Positions 32,900 through 41,125 of a stretch of DNA of 64,000 nucleotides are shown here, piece by piece. A program made the translations under genes and the position numbers. The notes beneath the pieces are model-generated. The model was not told the origin of the DNA. It saw only the letters and a program-made list of their open reading frames with translations, and searched no databases. The stretch is from Halohasta salina (lineage in GTDB: Archaea > Halobacteriota > Halobacteria > Halobacteriales > Haloferacaceae). The stretch is taken from positions 62,001 to 126,000 of the forward strand of contig NZ_JAMZIE010000004.1 of assembly GCF_024178165.1 (NCBI RefSeq), in the 5' to 3' direction. Within the stretch, counting starts at the first letter, position 1, and each line of letters opens with the position of its first letter.

Positions 32900-34000
32900 A
32901 TGACGCTCGTCGGAGACAGTCACACCGATCTCGGTGCGACGTTTACCACCTACAGCGGCCGCGAGGTCGTCGACCACTACGGCCGGCCGGCGGTCGCCCA
33001 CCGGGCAGTCCGCAACGGGGTCGGCGTGATCGAGATGGGGTACGGCATCGTCGCAATCGAGGGCGACGATCGCATCGAGTACGTCGACAACATCGTCTCC
33101 AACCGCGTCCCAGAAGCAAACGGCGAGGGCTGCTACGCGCTACTGTTGACCCCACAGGGCCGGATCCGGGCCGACCTCTACATCTACAACGCCGGCGAGA
33201 AACTCCTGCTGTTTACGCCGCCGGCCGAGGCCGGACCGCTGGCCTCCGAGTGGCGCGAGAAGGTGTTCATCCAGGACGTCGAGATCAGCGACGCCAGCGA
33301 GGAGTTCGGCGTCTTCGGCGTCCACGGCCCGATGTCGACCGAGAAGATCGCCTCGGTGCTCAACCACGCGGGCGCGCCGGAACCCGAACTCACCTTCGAG
33401 CGCGGCTCGATGGGCGACGCCGGGGTGACTGTCGTCGCCAGCGACAACCCGACCGGCGAGGAGGGGTACGAGGTGATCTGTGGGGCCGCCGACGCCGAGG
33501 AGCTGTTGGACACGCTCATCAACCGCGGGCTCAACGCCGCGCCCTTCGGCTACCGAACGTGGGAGTCGCTGACGCTCGAAGCCGGCACGCCGCTGTTCGA
33601 GTCCGAACTCGACGGCCGGATCCCCAACACTGCCGGCCTCCGACACGGGCTGGACTTCGAGAAGGGGTGTTACGTCGGCCAAGAGCTGGTCTCGAAGGTC
33701 GACAACCGCGGTCGGCCGAGTTCCCGACTCGTCGGGCTGCGGACCGACGACCTCGTCGACGCCGGGGCAACGGTGGCCGCCGACGGAAGCGAGGTCGGCG
33801 AGATCACGCGGGCGATCGAAAGCCCGTCGCTCGACGCGCCGATCGCGCTGGCGTTCGTCGACTTCGAGGCGGTCCTCGATGGGGTCGCAGTCGAAACGGA
33901 GGCGGGGGGAACCGACGCCGAGGCCGTCGACCTCCCGTTCGTGACCGGGAGTGCGGACTCCCTGCGGCTGCCGAGCTACGGTCCGGCCGCCGACCAGTGA
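32900..34000 (+). CDS. ygfZ: YgfZ/GcvT-like folate-binding protein
   Basis: The 366-residue protein belongs to the aminomethyltransferase fold but carries the YgfZ signature KGCYVGQELVSK (Cys-dependent, folate-binding) near residue 253. YgfZ proteins assist assembly or repair of certain Fe-S clusters. The N-terminal half has GYGIVAIEGDDRIEYVDNIVSN and LTPQGRIRADLYIYN as in GcvT. The TGA stop abuts the stop of the convergent reductase gene without any gap. Confidence 0.87.
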   Translation: MTLVGDSHTDLGATFTTYSGREVVDHYGRPAVAHRAVRNGVGVIEMGYGIVAIEGDDRIEYVDNIVSNRVPEANGEGCYALLLTPQGRIRADLYIYNAGEKLLLFTPPAEAGPLASEWREKVFIQDVEISDASEEFGVFGVHGPMSTEKIASVLNHAGAPEPELTFERGSMGDAGVTVVASDNPTGEEGYEVICGAADAEELLDTLINRGLNAAPFGYRTWESLTLEAGTPLFESELDGRIPNTAGLRHGLDFEKGCYVGQELVSKVDNRGRPSSRLVGLRTDDLVDAGATVAADGSEVGEITRAIESPSLDAPIALAFVDFEAVLDGVAVETEAGGTDAEAVDLPFVTGSADSLRLPSYGPAADQ

Positions 34001-35086
34001 TCAGGACAACAGCCGTTTGAGGTGGGTCTTCGAGAAGAACGACGACGGTTTGTCCATGTGGACGCCGATCTCGCCGGCCAACAGCCGGAGGCCGAACTGC
34101 TGGACCGGCTCGGGCAGCGAGTAGGCCCGGCGAAGCAGGTGGCCCATCCGGATCTCGGTCGACAGCGTCTGGCGCCACGCCGACTCGTAGATCCCCAGCG
34201 ACGCCGGCCGGTCGGGCCGGATATGCCGGGCCGCACAGTCGGCGGCGGTCATCCCATACAGGATGCCGCCGCCGGTGAACGGCTTGGTCTGGCCTGCGGC
34301 ATCACCGATTAGAAAGACCCGGTCGGTCGACACCGACTCCGGCGGGCCGATCGGGATCGCGCCCGAACAGAAGCGGTCGGTCTCGACACCGTACTGCGTG
34401 GTGAGACGGTCGAACAGCCCGGTCACGTCGTCGCTCGGCGGTGCGGCCAGCCCGTACTCGACGCCCGCCTCGCCGCGAGGGATGCGCCACGCGAAAAAGC
34501 CGGGGACGGTGAGGTGGACGTCGACCGTCTCGGTGTGGTCGACCTCGTCGGTAAACGCCAACACGCCGTGGAGTTTCTCGCCCGGTTCAGGGAGCCCCGC
34601 GGCCTGCCGAACCCGCGAGACGGGGCCGTCGCAGCCGGCGACCATCTTCGCCTCGAACGCCGTGGTTCCCTCCTCGCCGGCGACGCTCGCGGTGACGTCG
34701 ACGTGGTCGGACTGTTCCTCGACGGCGGTGACGGTGTGACCCTCCCGAACGTCGGCGCCGGCCCGCCGGGCGCAGTCGGCGAGTGTCCGGTCGAGTTCGA
34801 CGCGGTCGATGACGTTCGAGACTTCCTCGGTCTTATAAAATAGGTGGGCGTCGCTGTCGGGGCCACCAGTATAGAAATTCGCGCCGTAGATCCGGTTCTC
34901 GAAGAGTTCGTCGCGGGCGGAGTCGGGGACGTACGCCCAGATGTCGGTGCTGACGTGGCCCGAGCAGGCCAGTGGCTCGCCGACGGTCCCCTTTTCGAGG
35001 GCGAGGACGTCGTAGCCCGACTCGGCCGCACGCCGGGCGAACCGCGCGCCGGCGGGCCCGACGCCAACGACGACGAAATCGTACAT
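34001..35086 (-). CDS. Geranylgeranyl reductase family FAD-dependent oxidoreductase
   Basis: The 361-residue flavoprotein has the FAD dinucleotide motif DFVVVGVGPAGARFARRAA at the N-terminus, the CSGHVS segment after the first strand, the GCDGPVSRVRQAAGL motif and the C-terminal FAD site FLIGDAAGQTKPFTGGGILYGMTAA. The family saturates isoprenoid chains of archaeal lipids or related terpenoids. The archaeol lipid enzyme is usually longer (about 400-460), so this could be a paralogue acting on another isoprenoid. Start ATG at 35086 is the only sensible one. Confidence 0.87.
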   Translation of the reverse strand: MYDFVVVGVGPAGARFARRAAESGYDVLALEKGTVGEPLACSGHVSTDIWAYVPDSARDELFENRIYGANFYTGGPDSDAHLFYKTEEVSNVIDRVELDRTLADCARRAGADVREGHTVTAVEEQSDHVDVTASVAGEEGTTAFEAKMVAGCDGPVSRVRQAAGLPEPGEKLHGVLAFTDEVDHTETVDVHLTVPGFFAWRIPRGEAGVEYGLAAPPSDDVTGLFDRLTTQYGVETDRFCSGAIPIGPPESVSTDRVFLIGDAAGQTKPFTGGGILYGMTAADCAARHIRPDRPASLGIYESAWRQTLSTEIRMGHLLRRAYSLPEPVQQFGLRLLAGEIGVHMDKPSSFFSKTHLKRLLS

Positions 35087-35240
35087 ACCCGAGCGTGGGG
35101 GTCGATTTGCATATAGTTTGTTAGTTCATATCCTCCGTCCAGCGAGCGAGCAGTCGATCCACCGGATCGATCGGGCCGAGTAGCCAGCGCCTACCACGAC
35201 CGAAACGGCCGTTCCAGTCGTCTTCGCGTTCCTCGACGCG

Positions 35241-35417
35241 CTACTCGATTTCCGCCACTCGATCGGTGGTGTCGGTTTCGTCGGCAGCCTGTCGACGGCG
35301 ATACCATACGACGGCGATAACAGCGATCCCGAGGAGGACGCCGACGATCATAAGAAGCGCGAGCAGAACGACGACGACATCCGGTCCGACGGGTATCTGA
35401 AAGAGGGTGGCTGACAT
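35241..35417 (-). CDS. Single-span small membrane protein
   Basis: The 58-residue protein has one strong membrane helix (DVVVVLLALLMIVGVLLGIAV) followed by WYRRRQ and an acidic tail (DETDTTDRVAEIE), an N-out/C-in orientation by the positive-inside rule. No family is recognised. Start at 35417 is chosen because the upstream in-frame extension (TGGVFYQNAADSH) lies in a run that looks like a terminator (GCGTTTTTTAC on the minus strand). Confidence 0.5.
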   Translation of the reverse strand: MSATLFQIPVGPDVVVVLLALLMIVGVLLGIAVIAVVWYRRRQAADETDTTDRVAEIE

Positions 35418-35455
35418 GTGCGAGTCTGCGGCGTTCTGGTAAAAAACGCCGCCGG

Positions 35456-35657
35456 TCACTCAAAAACGGAGACCGGCCCGCGCGACGGCCGGTCGGTCAG
35501 CGGGTCGTCCCACGGGACGTCGACCCATTCCTGTGAGTCGCCCCGATACCTTGTTAGTCGCCGTATACCATCGGCCCGCGGACCGTCCAAGGGCTAGCAC
35601 GGCACGAACGACGTCTTCACACTCATCACAGTCAGCCGGGTCGGACTGGAAAACCAC
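35456..35657 (-). pseudogene. Possible small frameshifted gene
   Basis: Two overlapping minus-strand frames each look coding over half of the region. The first, from GTG at 35657, reads FQSDPADCDECEDVVRAVLA; the second, from about 35590 to the TGA at 35456, reads RYRGDSQEWVDVPWDDPLTD then RPSRGPVSVFE. A one-base shift near 35588-35595 would join them into about 66 residues. Alternatively a 44-codon TTG-started gene exists. No family is recognised. Confidence 0.3.
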
Positions 35658-35665
35658 ACGAAACC

Positions 35666-35682
35666 AACCGATAAAAACGGTT
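35666..35682 (-). terminator. uvrA hairpin terminator
   Basis: On the minus strand AACCG TTTTTAT CGGTT forms a 5-base-pair stem with a T5-containing loop that overlaps the uvrA stop codon by two bases. T-rich sequence at the stop is the expected archaeal termination signal. Confidence 0.4.
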
Positions 35683-38629
35683 AGTCGTCGCTCGGGACCT
35701 GTGCAGGCTTGCGACGGTCCGACCGGGGGCCGTCCATGTCGACCGCAGGCAGGTAATCCCGGAGATATCGCCCCGTGTGGGAGTCGTCGGTCCGGGCAAC
35801 CGCTTCGGGCGTCCCGCTGGCGACGACCTCGCCGCCGCCCTCGCCGCCCTCGGGACCGAGGTCGACGATGTGGTCGGCGTTCTTGACCAGATCGAGTTCG
35901 TGTTCGATGACGACCACGCTGTTGCCGTTGTCGACCAGCCGCTGGAGGACGTCGATCAGTTTGCGTTCGTCCTCCTTGTGGAGGCCGGTCGTCGGCTCGT
36001 CAAGCAGGTAGAGCGTGTCGCCGGTCTGCTTTTTGCCCAGTTCCTCGGCGAGTTTGACGCGCTGGGCCTCACCGCCCGAGAGGGTCGTCGACGGTTGGCC
36101 GAGCGACATATAGCCCAACCCGACGTCCTTCAGCAGTTTGAGCCGTCTGCGGATCTGGGAGTTGGCCTCGAAGAACTCAAAGGCCTCACTGACCTCCATG
36201 TCGAGTACGTCGGCGATCGTCTTGTCCTTGTAGGTCACATCGAGCGTCTCGTCGTTGTAGCGTGCGCCGCCACACTCCTCGCAGGGAACGTGGACATCCG
36301 AGAGGAAGTTCATCTCGATTTTGACCGTGCCCTGCCCGCCACAGGCCTCACACCGGCCGCCCTTGACGTTAAACGAGAAGCGGCCCTTCTTGTAGCCACG
36401 CTGTTTCGAGAGCTTCGTTTCGGCGAACAGCTCGCGGATGTAGTCGAAGACGCCGGTGTAGGTCGCGGGGTTGGATCGCGGCGTGCGGCCGATCGGGCTC
36501 TGGTCGATCAGCCGAACCGTTTCGATGTCGTCGACGCCCTCCAAGGCGTCGTGGTCGCCGGGGTCGACGCTGGTGTTGTCGTTCATCTGGCGCGCCAGTC
36601 CTTTATATAGGATATCGTGCACGAGTGTCGACTTCCCGGATCCTGAAACGCCGGTGACGGCCGTAAAGACGCCCAGCGGGATCGAGACGTCGAGATCGGT
36701 GAGGTTGTGCTGGCGCGCACCGCGGATCGTGAGTTCGCCGTCGGCCTCGCGCCGGTCCTCGGGGACAGGGATTTCCTTGCGGCCCGACAGGTAGTCGCCG
36801 GTGACCGAGTCGTCGGCTGCACAGATCTCGTCGAACTCGCCTTGGACGACGATCTCGCCGCCGCGCTTGCCGGGGCCCGGTCCCATGTCGATGACGTTGT
36901 CGGCCCGGCGCATCGTCTCCTCGTCGTGTTCGACGACGATCAGGGTGTTGCCGAGGTCGCGCAACCCCTCAAGGGTGTTGAGTAGGCGGTCGTTATCGCG
37001 CTGGTGGAGGCCGATCGACGGCTCGTCGAGGACATAGAGAACTCCTACCAGCCCCGAACCGACCTGTGTGGCCAGTCGGATTCGCTGGCTCTCGCCGCCC
37101 GACAAGGTCGAAGCCTCGCGGTCGAGGGTGAGATATTCGAGGCCGACTTCCTCCATGAAGCCGAGCCGCGCGCGGATCTCCTTGAGGATCTCGGTCGCAA
37201 TCGTCCGGTCACGCTCCGAGAGGTTGGATTCGAGCCCCTCGAAGTGGCGGCGTGCATCGCCGATCGACATCTTGTTGACCTCGGTGATCGAGGTCCCGTC
37301 GACCAGCACGTGTCGGGACTGCTCTTTGAGCCGCGTCCCTTCACAGACCGGACAGTCGGTGACGGCCATGTAGTCCTCGATGTGCTCGCGGGTCCCCTCG
37401 GAGTCGGTCTCGACGTGGCGGCGTTCGAGATTGGGAATGACACCCTCGAACCGCTTTTCCTTGCGCCGGGTGCCGTTTCGGGTCGACCGCTCGAAGACGA
37501 CCTGGCGGTCGGTGCCGTAGAGGAACTGCCGCTGGATGTCGTCGTCGATCTCCTCCCACGGGGTCTCGACGCTCAGGCCGAAGTGCGCCGCCACGGAGTC
37601 GATCCGCGTCCGGTAGTACGAGCGGTTGTAGCTCCAGGCCTCGAAAACGTCCTTGAGCGGTTTGGAGGGGTCCTGGACGACGAGGTCCTCGTCGACCTCC
37701 TTGGCCTGACCGATCCCCTCACACTCGGGGCAGGCCCCGTGCGGACTGTTGAAGGAGAACGAGCGGGTTTCGATCTCCGAAAACTGGAAGTCGCTGTTGG
37801 GGTTGCCCAGTGCCTCGGAGAGTTCCACGACGAGGCGATCGTCACCGTCTCCGGCGAGATCCCCGGTCGACCGCGAGTTCGAACCGAGCGGCGGCTCGGC
37901 CGGCGGATCGGGGACGATCAGCTTGAGGACGCCGTCGGCCTCCTCCAGAGCAGTCTCAACGCTGTCGGTGATCCGCGAGCGGGCGTCCGCCGAGAGCTTC
38001 ACGCGGTCGACGATCACGTCGATCGTGTGGTCGAAGTTCTTGTCGAGATCCGGCTTCTCGATGGTGAGATCGAACTGCTCGCCGTCGACTTCGACCCGGG
38101 AGTACCCCTCCGAGACGAGGTCGTCGAACAGATCCTCGAAGGCCCCCTTTTGATCCCGGACGACGGGCGCAGCGATCATCGCCCGCGTGCCCTCGGGGAA
38201 TTCGAGCAGTTGGCGAACCATCTCTTGGGCGCTCTGTTCGCCGACCTCCTCGCCGGTGAGCGGGTCGTACTGTGTGCCGATCCGGGCGTACAACAGCCGC
38301 AAGTAATCGTGGAGTTCGGTGACCGTCCCGACCGTCGACCGGGGGTTGTTGGCGGCGTTCTTCTGGTCGATCGAGATCGCCGGCGACAATCCCTCGACGG
38401 CCTCGACTTTCGGTTTGTCCATCTGCCCGAGGAAGTTCCGGGCGTAGGCCGACAACGACTCGATGTAGCGCCGCTGGCCCTCGGCGTAGATCGTATCGAA
38501 GGCGAGAGATGACTTGCCGGAGCCCGAGAGGCCAGTAACGACGGTAAACGCCTCGCGGGGAATCTCGACGTCGAGTTCCTTGAGGTTGTGTTCCTCCGCG
38601 CCACGGACTGTGATCTGGTCTTTACTCAT
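35681..38629 (-). CDS. uvrA: Excinuclease ABC subunit A
   Basis: The 982-residue ATPase recognises bulky DNA lesions and loads UvrB. It has two ABC modules: the first with Walker [20 protein letters not shown] near residue 32 and signature [12 protein letters not shown], the second with [13 protein letters not shown] and [15 protein letters not shown]. Zinc sites are [10 protein letters not shown] and [11 protein letters not shown] ... CEECGGARY. Length is normal. uvrB and uvrC are not nearby. Upstream lies a pair of 21-base-period repeats. Confidence 0.97.
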   Translation of the reverse strand: MSKDQITVRGAEEHNLKELDVEIPREAFTVVTGLSGSGKSSLAFDTIYAEGQRRYIESLSAYARNFLGQMDKPKVEAVEGLSPAISIDQKNAANNPRSTVGTVTELHDYLRLLYARIGTQYDPLTGEEVGEQSAQEMVRQLLEFPEGTRAMIAAPVVRDQKGAFEDLFDDLVSEGYSRVEVDGEQFDLTIEKPDLDKNFDHTIDVIVDRVKLSADARSRITDSVETALEEADGVLKLIVPDPPAEPPLGSNSRSTGDLAGDGDDRLVVELSEALGNPNSDFQFSEIETRSFSFNSPHGACPECEGIGQAKEVDEDLVVQDPSKPLKDVFEAWSYNRSYYRTRIDSVAAHFGLSVETPWEEIDDDIQRQFLYGTDRQVVFERSTRNGTRRKEKRFEGVIPNLERRHVETDSEGTREHIEDYMAVTDCPVCEGTRLKEQSRHVLVDGTSITEVNKMSIGDARRHFEGLESNLSERDRTIATEILKEIRARLGFMEEVGLEYLTLDREASTLSGGESQRIRLATQVGSGLVGVLYVLDEPSIGLHQRDNDRLLNTLEGLRDLGNTLIVVEHDEETMRRADNVIDMGPGPGKRGGEIVVQGEFDEICAADDSVTGDYLSGRKEIPVPEDRREADGELTIRGARQHNLTDLDVSIPLGVFTAVTGVSGSGKSTLVHDILYKGLARQMNDNTSVDPGDHDALEGVDDIETVRLIDQSPIGRTPRSNPATYTGVFDYIRELFAETKLSKQRGYKKGRFSFNVKGGRCEACGGQGTVKIEMNFLSDVHVPCEECGGARYNDETLDVTYKDKTIADVLDMEVSEAFEFFEANSQIRRRLKLLKDVGLGYMSLGQPSTTLSGGEAQRVKLAEELGKKQTGDTLYLLDEPTTGLHKEDERKLIDVLQRLVDNGNSVVVIEHELDLVKNADHIVDLGPEGGEGGGEVVASGTPEAVARTDDSHTGRYLRDYLPAVDMDGPRSDRRKPAQVPSDD

Positions 38630-38753
38630 GCTGAAGCGCGTCTCGACAGCAGTGGTCGTCGGTCGTCAGCGATGGCCCAGTGCATACGTGCGAATGGGTG
38701 GCGAGGAACTTAACCCGCCCGTTCTGTGGGACCGTGTACCGCTACAAAAGGGT

Positions 38754-38789
38754 ATAGGCGGTTCCTACCGGTGAGTAGGCGATTCCTAC
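38754..38789. repeat. Two-unit 21-base-period repeat upstream of uvrA
   Basis: ATAGGCGGTTCCTAC (38754-38768) and GTAGGCGATTCCTAC (38775-38789) lie 125-160 bases before the uvrA start. Each is an interrupted palindrome with the outer words GTAGG/CCTAC. In the uvrA direction they read GTAGGAATCGCCTAC and GTAGGAACCGCCTAT. Confidence 0.6.
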
Positions 38790-38849
38790 TACCACGAGCG
38801 GCCACCGCGAGGCGTCGGGTGGCTCCCGAGAGTCCCACTCGACCTCGAA

Positions 38850-39461
38850 TTACTCCCGGTAGCCGTCGACCATGTTCTCGACGTATTTGGCGATCACGTC
38901 GACCTCGACGTGGACCGGATCGCCGACGGCCTTCTCCCGGAGGGTCGTCTGCTCGTAGGTCGTCGGGATGATCGCCACCTCGAAGCGCCCGGCCTCGCGG
39001 TCGAGCGCCGCGACGGTCAGCGAGATGCCGTCGAGACAGATCGACCCCTTGTCGACGACGTACTGGCCGTGGTCGGCGGGCAGTTCGAAGGCGAACCGCC
39101 AGTCCTCGCCGACTTCCTCGATCCCGGTAATCGTGGTGACGGTGTCGACGTGGCCCTGGACGACGTGGCCGTCGAACCGACCGTCGGCGGCCATCGCGCG
39201 CTCGACGTTGACCGCGTCGCCGACCGCTACCTCGCCGAGGTAGGTCTTCTCGACCGTCTCGCTCGCCAGAAAGACCTCGAACCAGTCCGCGTCGTCGTCC
39301 TCGCCGAAGGCCTCGACGGTGAGACAGACGCCGCTGACGCTGATCGACTGCCCGTGGTGGAGGTCATCGAGATCCGACGCCCGAATCCGGAGCCGGCGGC
39401 CGTCTTCGTCGGCCTCGACCCCGACCACTTCGCCCGCGGTTTCGACGATCCCGGTGAACAT
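38850..39461 (-). CDS. ribE: Riboflavin synthase (bacterial-type, alpha chain)
   Basis: The 203-residue enzyme dismutates two lumazine molecules to riboflavin. It consists of two similar beta barrels, each starting with the lumazine-binding pattern: MFTGIVETAGEVVGVEADEDG with SVSGVCLTVEAF, and the second with VQGHVDTVTTITGIEEVG, DGISLTVAAL. Start at MFTGIVE (39461) is invariant in the family; the eight-codon upstream extension is not part of it. A perfect-arm palindrome lies 37 bases before the start. Confidence 0.95.
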   Translation of the reverse strand: MFTGIVETAGEVVGVEADEDGRRLRIRASDLDDLHHGQSISVSGVCLTVEAFGEDDDADWFEVFLASETVEKTYLGEVAVGDAVNVERAMAADGRFDGHVVQGHVDTVTTITGIEEVGEDWRFAFELPADHGQYVVDKGSICLDGISLTVAALDREAGRFEVAIIPTTYEQTTLREKAVGDPVHVEVDVIAKYVENMVDGYRE

Positions 39462-39497
39462 ACCTGACCAACGTGGGACGGACAAAAAGCCGTTGTG

Positions 39498-39517
39498 ACT
39501 CCGGGTGGACCCGGAGT
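39498..39517. promoter_or_regulatory. 20-base palindrome in the ribE promoter
   Basis: ACTCCGGGTGGACCCGGAGT has two perfect 9-base arms around two bases. It lies just upstream of a T-rich TATA-like run (CTTTTTG on the minus strand, 39483-39489) for leaderless ribE. The position fits an operator for a dimeric repressor; the archaeal riboflavin regulator RbkR is a candidate by function, not by demonstrated motif. Confidence 0.5.
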
Positions 39518-39558
39518 AACCGCCGATTCCCCGGTCGACCCGCCGCGCTCAGTCGAAG

Positions 39559-40236
39559 TCAGTCGGGCTGCCGTCCCCCGTCAGTGGCGACGTCCGACAG
39601 CAGCGTCTCGAAGGAGTCGACGCGGTAGTCGCCGAGCACACATCGCCCCCGCCGCTGGGGGCCGTGGCGCTCGACGTGGATCCCGTCGAGGCCGGCGTTC
39701 CACGCCGCGCCGATGTCGCTTTCGCCGTCGCCCGCAAGGACGCCGCGGTGGTCGGCGTCGACGCCCAACTCGGCCATCGCATGGGCGACCGGCGCGGGGT
39801 CGGGTTTCCAGCCGAGATCCTCGGTACAGCAGACGACCGTATCGAACCAGTCACCGATGTCGAGATGGTCGAGGACGGGCCGAGTCAAGAACTCCTGGCA
39901 GTGGGTCACGACGCCGACCGGCACCGACCGGCGCTGCATCCGGCGCATGAAGGCCGCCGCGTCGGTGTGGAGATACGTCGACTCCGCCCGGCGCTGGGGG
40001 TCTTCCTCGTCGTGGAAGACGGGCCAAAACGCCTCGGGGTCGACGCCCCACTGCCGGAGCTGTGGGTTCCGCGGGCCGCCGAGGCCGTGCCAGAGGATTT
40101 CGGCCTCCCGGTCGGTAAACTGGCGGCCCAGCCGGTCGCCGACGCGGTCGAACACCTCGCGGGTGTAGCCCCACTCGGTGTCGATCAGCGTCCCGTCGAG
40201 GTCGAACAGCCAGAAATCGTACTCCTCGGTGACCAT
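39559..40236 (-). CDS. HAD-superfamily phosphatase (phosphoglycolate phosphatase-like)
   Basis: The 225-residue protein has HAD motif I FWLFDLDGTLIDTEW, motif II GVVTHCQEF, the Lys in LGWKPDPAPVAHAM and motif III VLAGDGESDIGAAWNAG, with a small helical cap. It is a soluble monophosphatase of subfamily IA; the substrate is not evident. It is co-directional with ribE (97 bases upstream) and could act in flavin phosphate metabolism, but nothing specific supports that. Confidence 0.8.
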   Translation of the reverse strand: MVTEEYDFWLFDLDGTLIDTEWGYTREVFDRVGDRLGRQFTDREAEILWHGLGGPRNPQLRQWGVDPEAFWPVFHDEEDPQRRAESTYLHTDAAAFMRRMQRRSVPVGVVTHCQEFLTRPVLDHLDIGDWFDTVVCCTEDLGWKPDPAPVAHAMAELGVDADHRGVLAGDGESDIGAAWNAGLDGIHVERHGPQRRGRCVLGDYRVDSFETLLSDVATDGGRQPD

Positions 40237-40318
40237 TCACCGCCCGTTACGCAGGCGACCCATATGTGCGTTCCGACCGTCGGGGTCGAGTCCACTCCGA
40301 CCGTGTGTCGCCAGCCAC

Positions 40319-40687
40319 TCAGGTGCCCGGCCGGACGTGGATCGAACTCCCGAGGTGGTTGTGGAGCACCTCGTCGACCGAGTCGGCGTTGAACCGGTCG
40401 AGATCCGCTGCGATCTCGGCATTCAGTGCATCGAGATACGACCGATCGGTTTCGAGTTCACTGAACGAAATCGAGTCGACCGGCACGTCGAGGTGGTCTT
40501 CGGCGACCGATCGCATGTGGGCCGCATCGCCGACCGCGCCGCGCCAGAGGTGCTGCTGGAAGAACAGCCACCCCTCCTCGCCCGGCGTCGGGGCGGGGAT
40601 CCGGAGGACGGTCTCGAACTCGTTGGGGTCGACCTGGACGCCGTCGGGACCGAGCCGGAGCCGGATCCGGAACACGTAGGCGGCCAT
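40319..40687 (-). CDS. LWR-salt protein
   Basis: The 122-residue protein contains WLFFQQHLWRGAVGDAAHMR, the invariant LWR motif for which this haloarchaea-only family is named. The start MAAYVFRIRLRLGPDGVQVD gives the usual length. Function is unknown; a beta strand-rich N-terminus and helical C-terminus are likely. It lies seven bases after the pterin dehydratase gene on the same strand, so the two are co-transcribed. Confidence 0.85.
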   Translation of the reverse strand: MAAYVFRIRLRLGPDGVQVDPNEFETVLRIPAPTPGEEGWLFFQQHLWRGAVGDAAHMRSVAEDHLDVPVDSISFSELETDRSYLDALNAEIAADLDRFNADSVDEVLHNHLGSSIHVRPGT

Positions 40688-40694
40688 CCGCAGG

Positions 40695-40964
40695 TTAGTA
40701 CTCGTCGTCGAACTGCTCGGCGAGCCGGATGTCGTCGTCGGTGATCCCGCCGGCCTCATGGCTCGTCAGTCGAACCTCGACGCTCCGGAAGCCGATGATC
40801 AACTCGGGGTGGTGGAACGCCTCGTCGGCGATCTCCGCGAGGTCGCTCGCGAACGAAACACCGTTGAGGTAGTCGTCGAACTCATAAACGCGGACGATCT
40901 CGTCGCCCTCGCGGTCCCACTCGTCGGGAAGCTGTGCAGCTATCTCCTCATCACTCAGGGTCAT
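40695..40964 (-). CDS. Pterin-4a-carbinolamine dehydratase
   Basis: The 89-residue protein has the active-site motif FHHPELIIGF (HHP) and DYLNGVSFASDLAEIADEA of the PCD/DCoH family, which dehydrates 4a-hydroxytetrahydropterin. Haloarchaea lack most pterin hydroxylases, so a role in molybdopterin or pterin recycling is likelier. Length is slightly short but complete. First gene of a two-gene unit with the LWR-salt protein. Confidence 0.9.
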   Translation of the reverse strand: MTLSDEEIAAQLPDEWDREGDEIVRVYEFDDYLNGVSFASDLAEIADEAFHHPELIIGFRSVEVRLTSHEAGGITDDDIRLAEQFDDEY

Positions 40965-41083
40965 ACTGGATGGTCGACGCCCGGCTCAATAACAGTTGGT
41001 GCCGGCCGGCTCGATCGCGTGGCCGACCGCAGCCAGCACCGCTGCCCGAATCGCTCTCCGCCGGATCTGTTGCTCCGATATTA

Positions 41084-41089
41084 TTTATA
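41084..41089 (+). promoter_or_regulatory. TATA box of the DUF4157 gene
   Basis: TTTATA within ATTATTTATAC lies 37 bases before the proposed ATG at 41126, predicting a leader of about 10-15 bases. The promoter is more AT-rich than its surroundings. Confidence 0.55.
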
Positions 41090-41125
41090 CAAGGACGAGG
41101 CGAACTCCCGACAAGAGCGTCTTCA

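Noticed and set aside
39462-39558. FMN riboswitch before ribE
   Set aside because: The region has only a simple palindrome, not the multi-stem RFN pattern.
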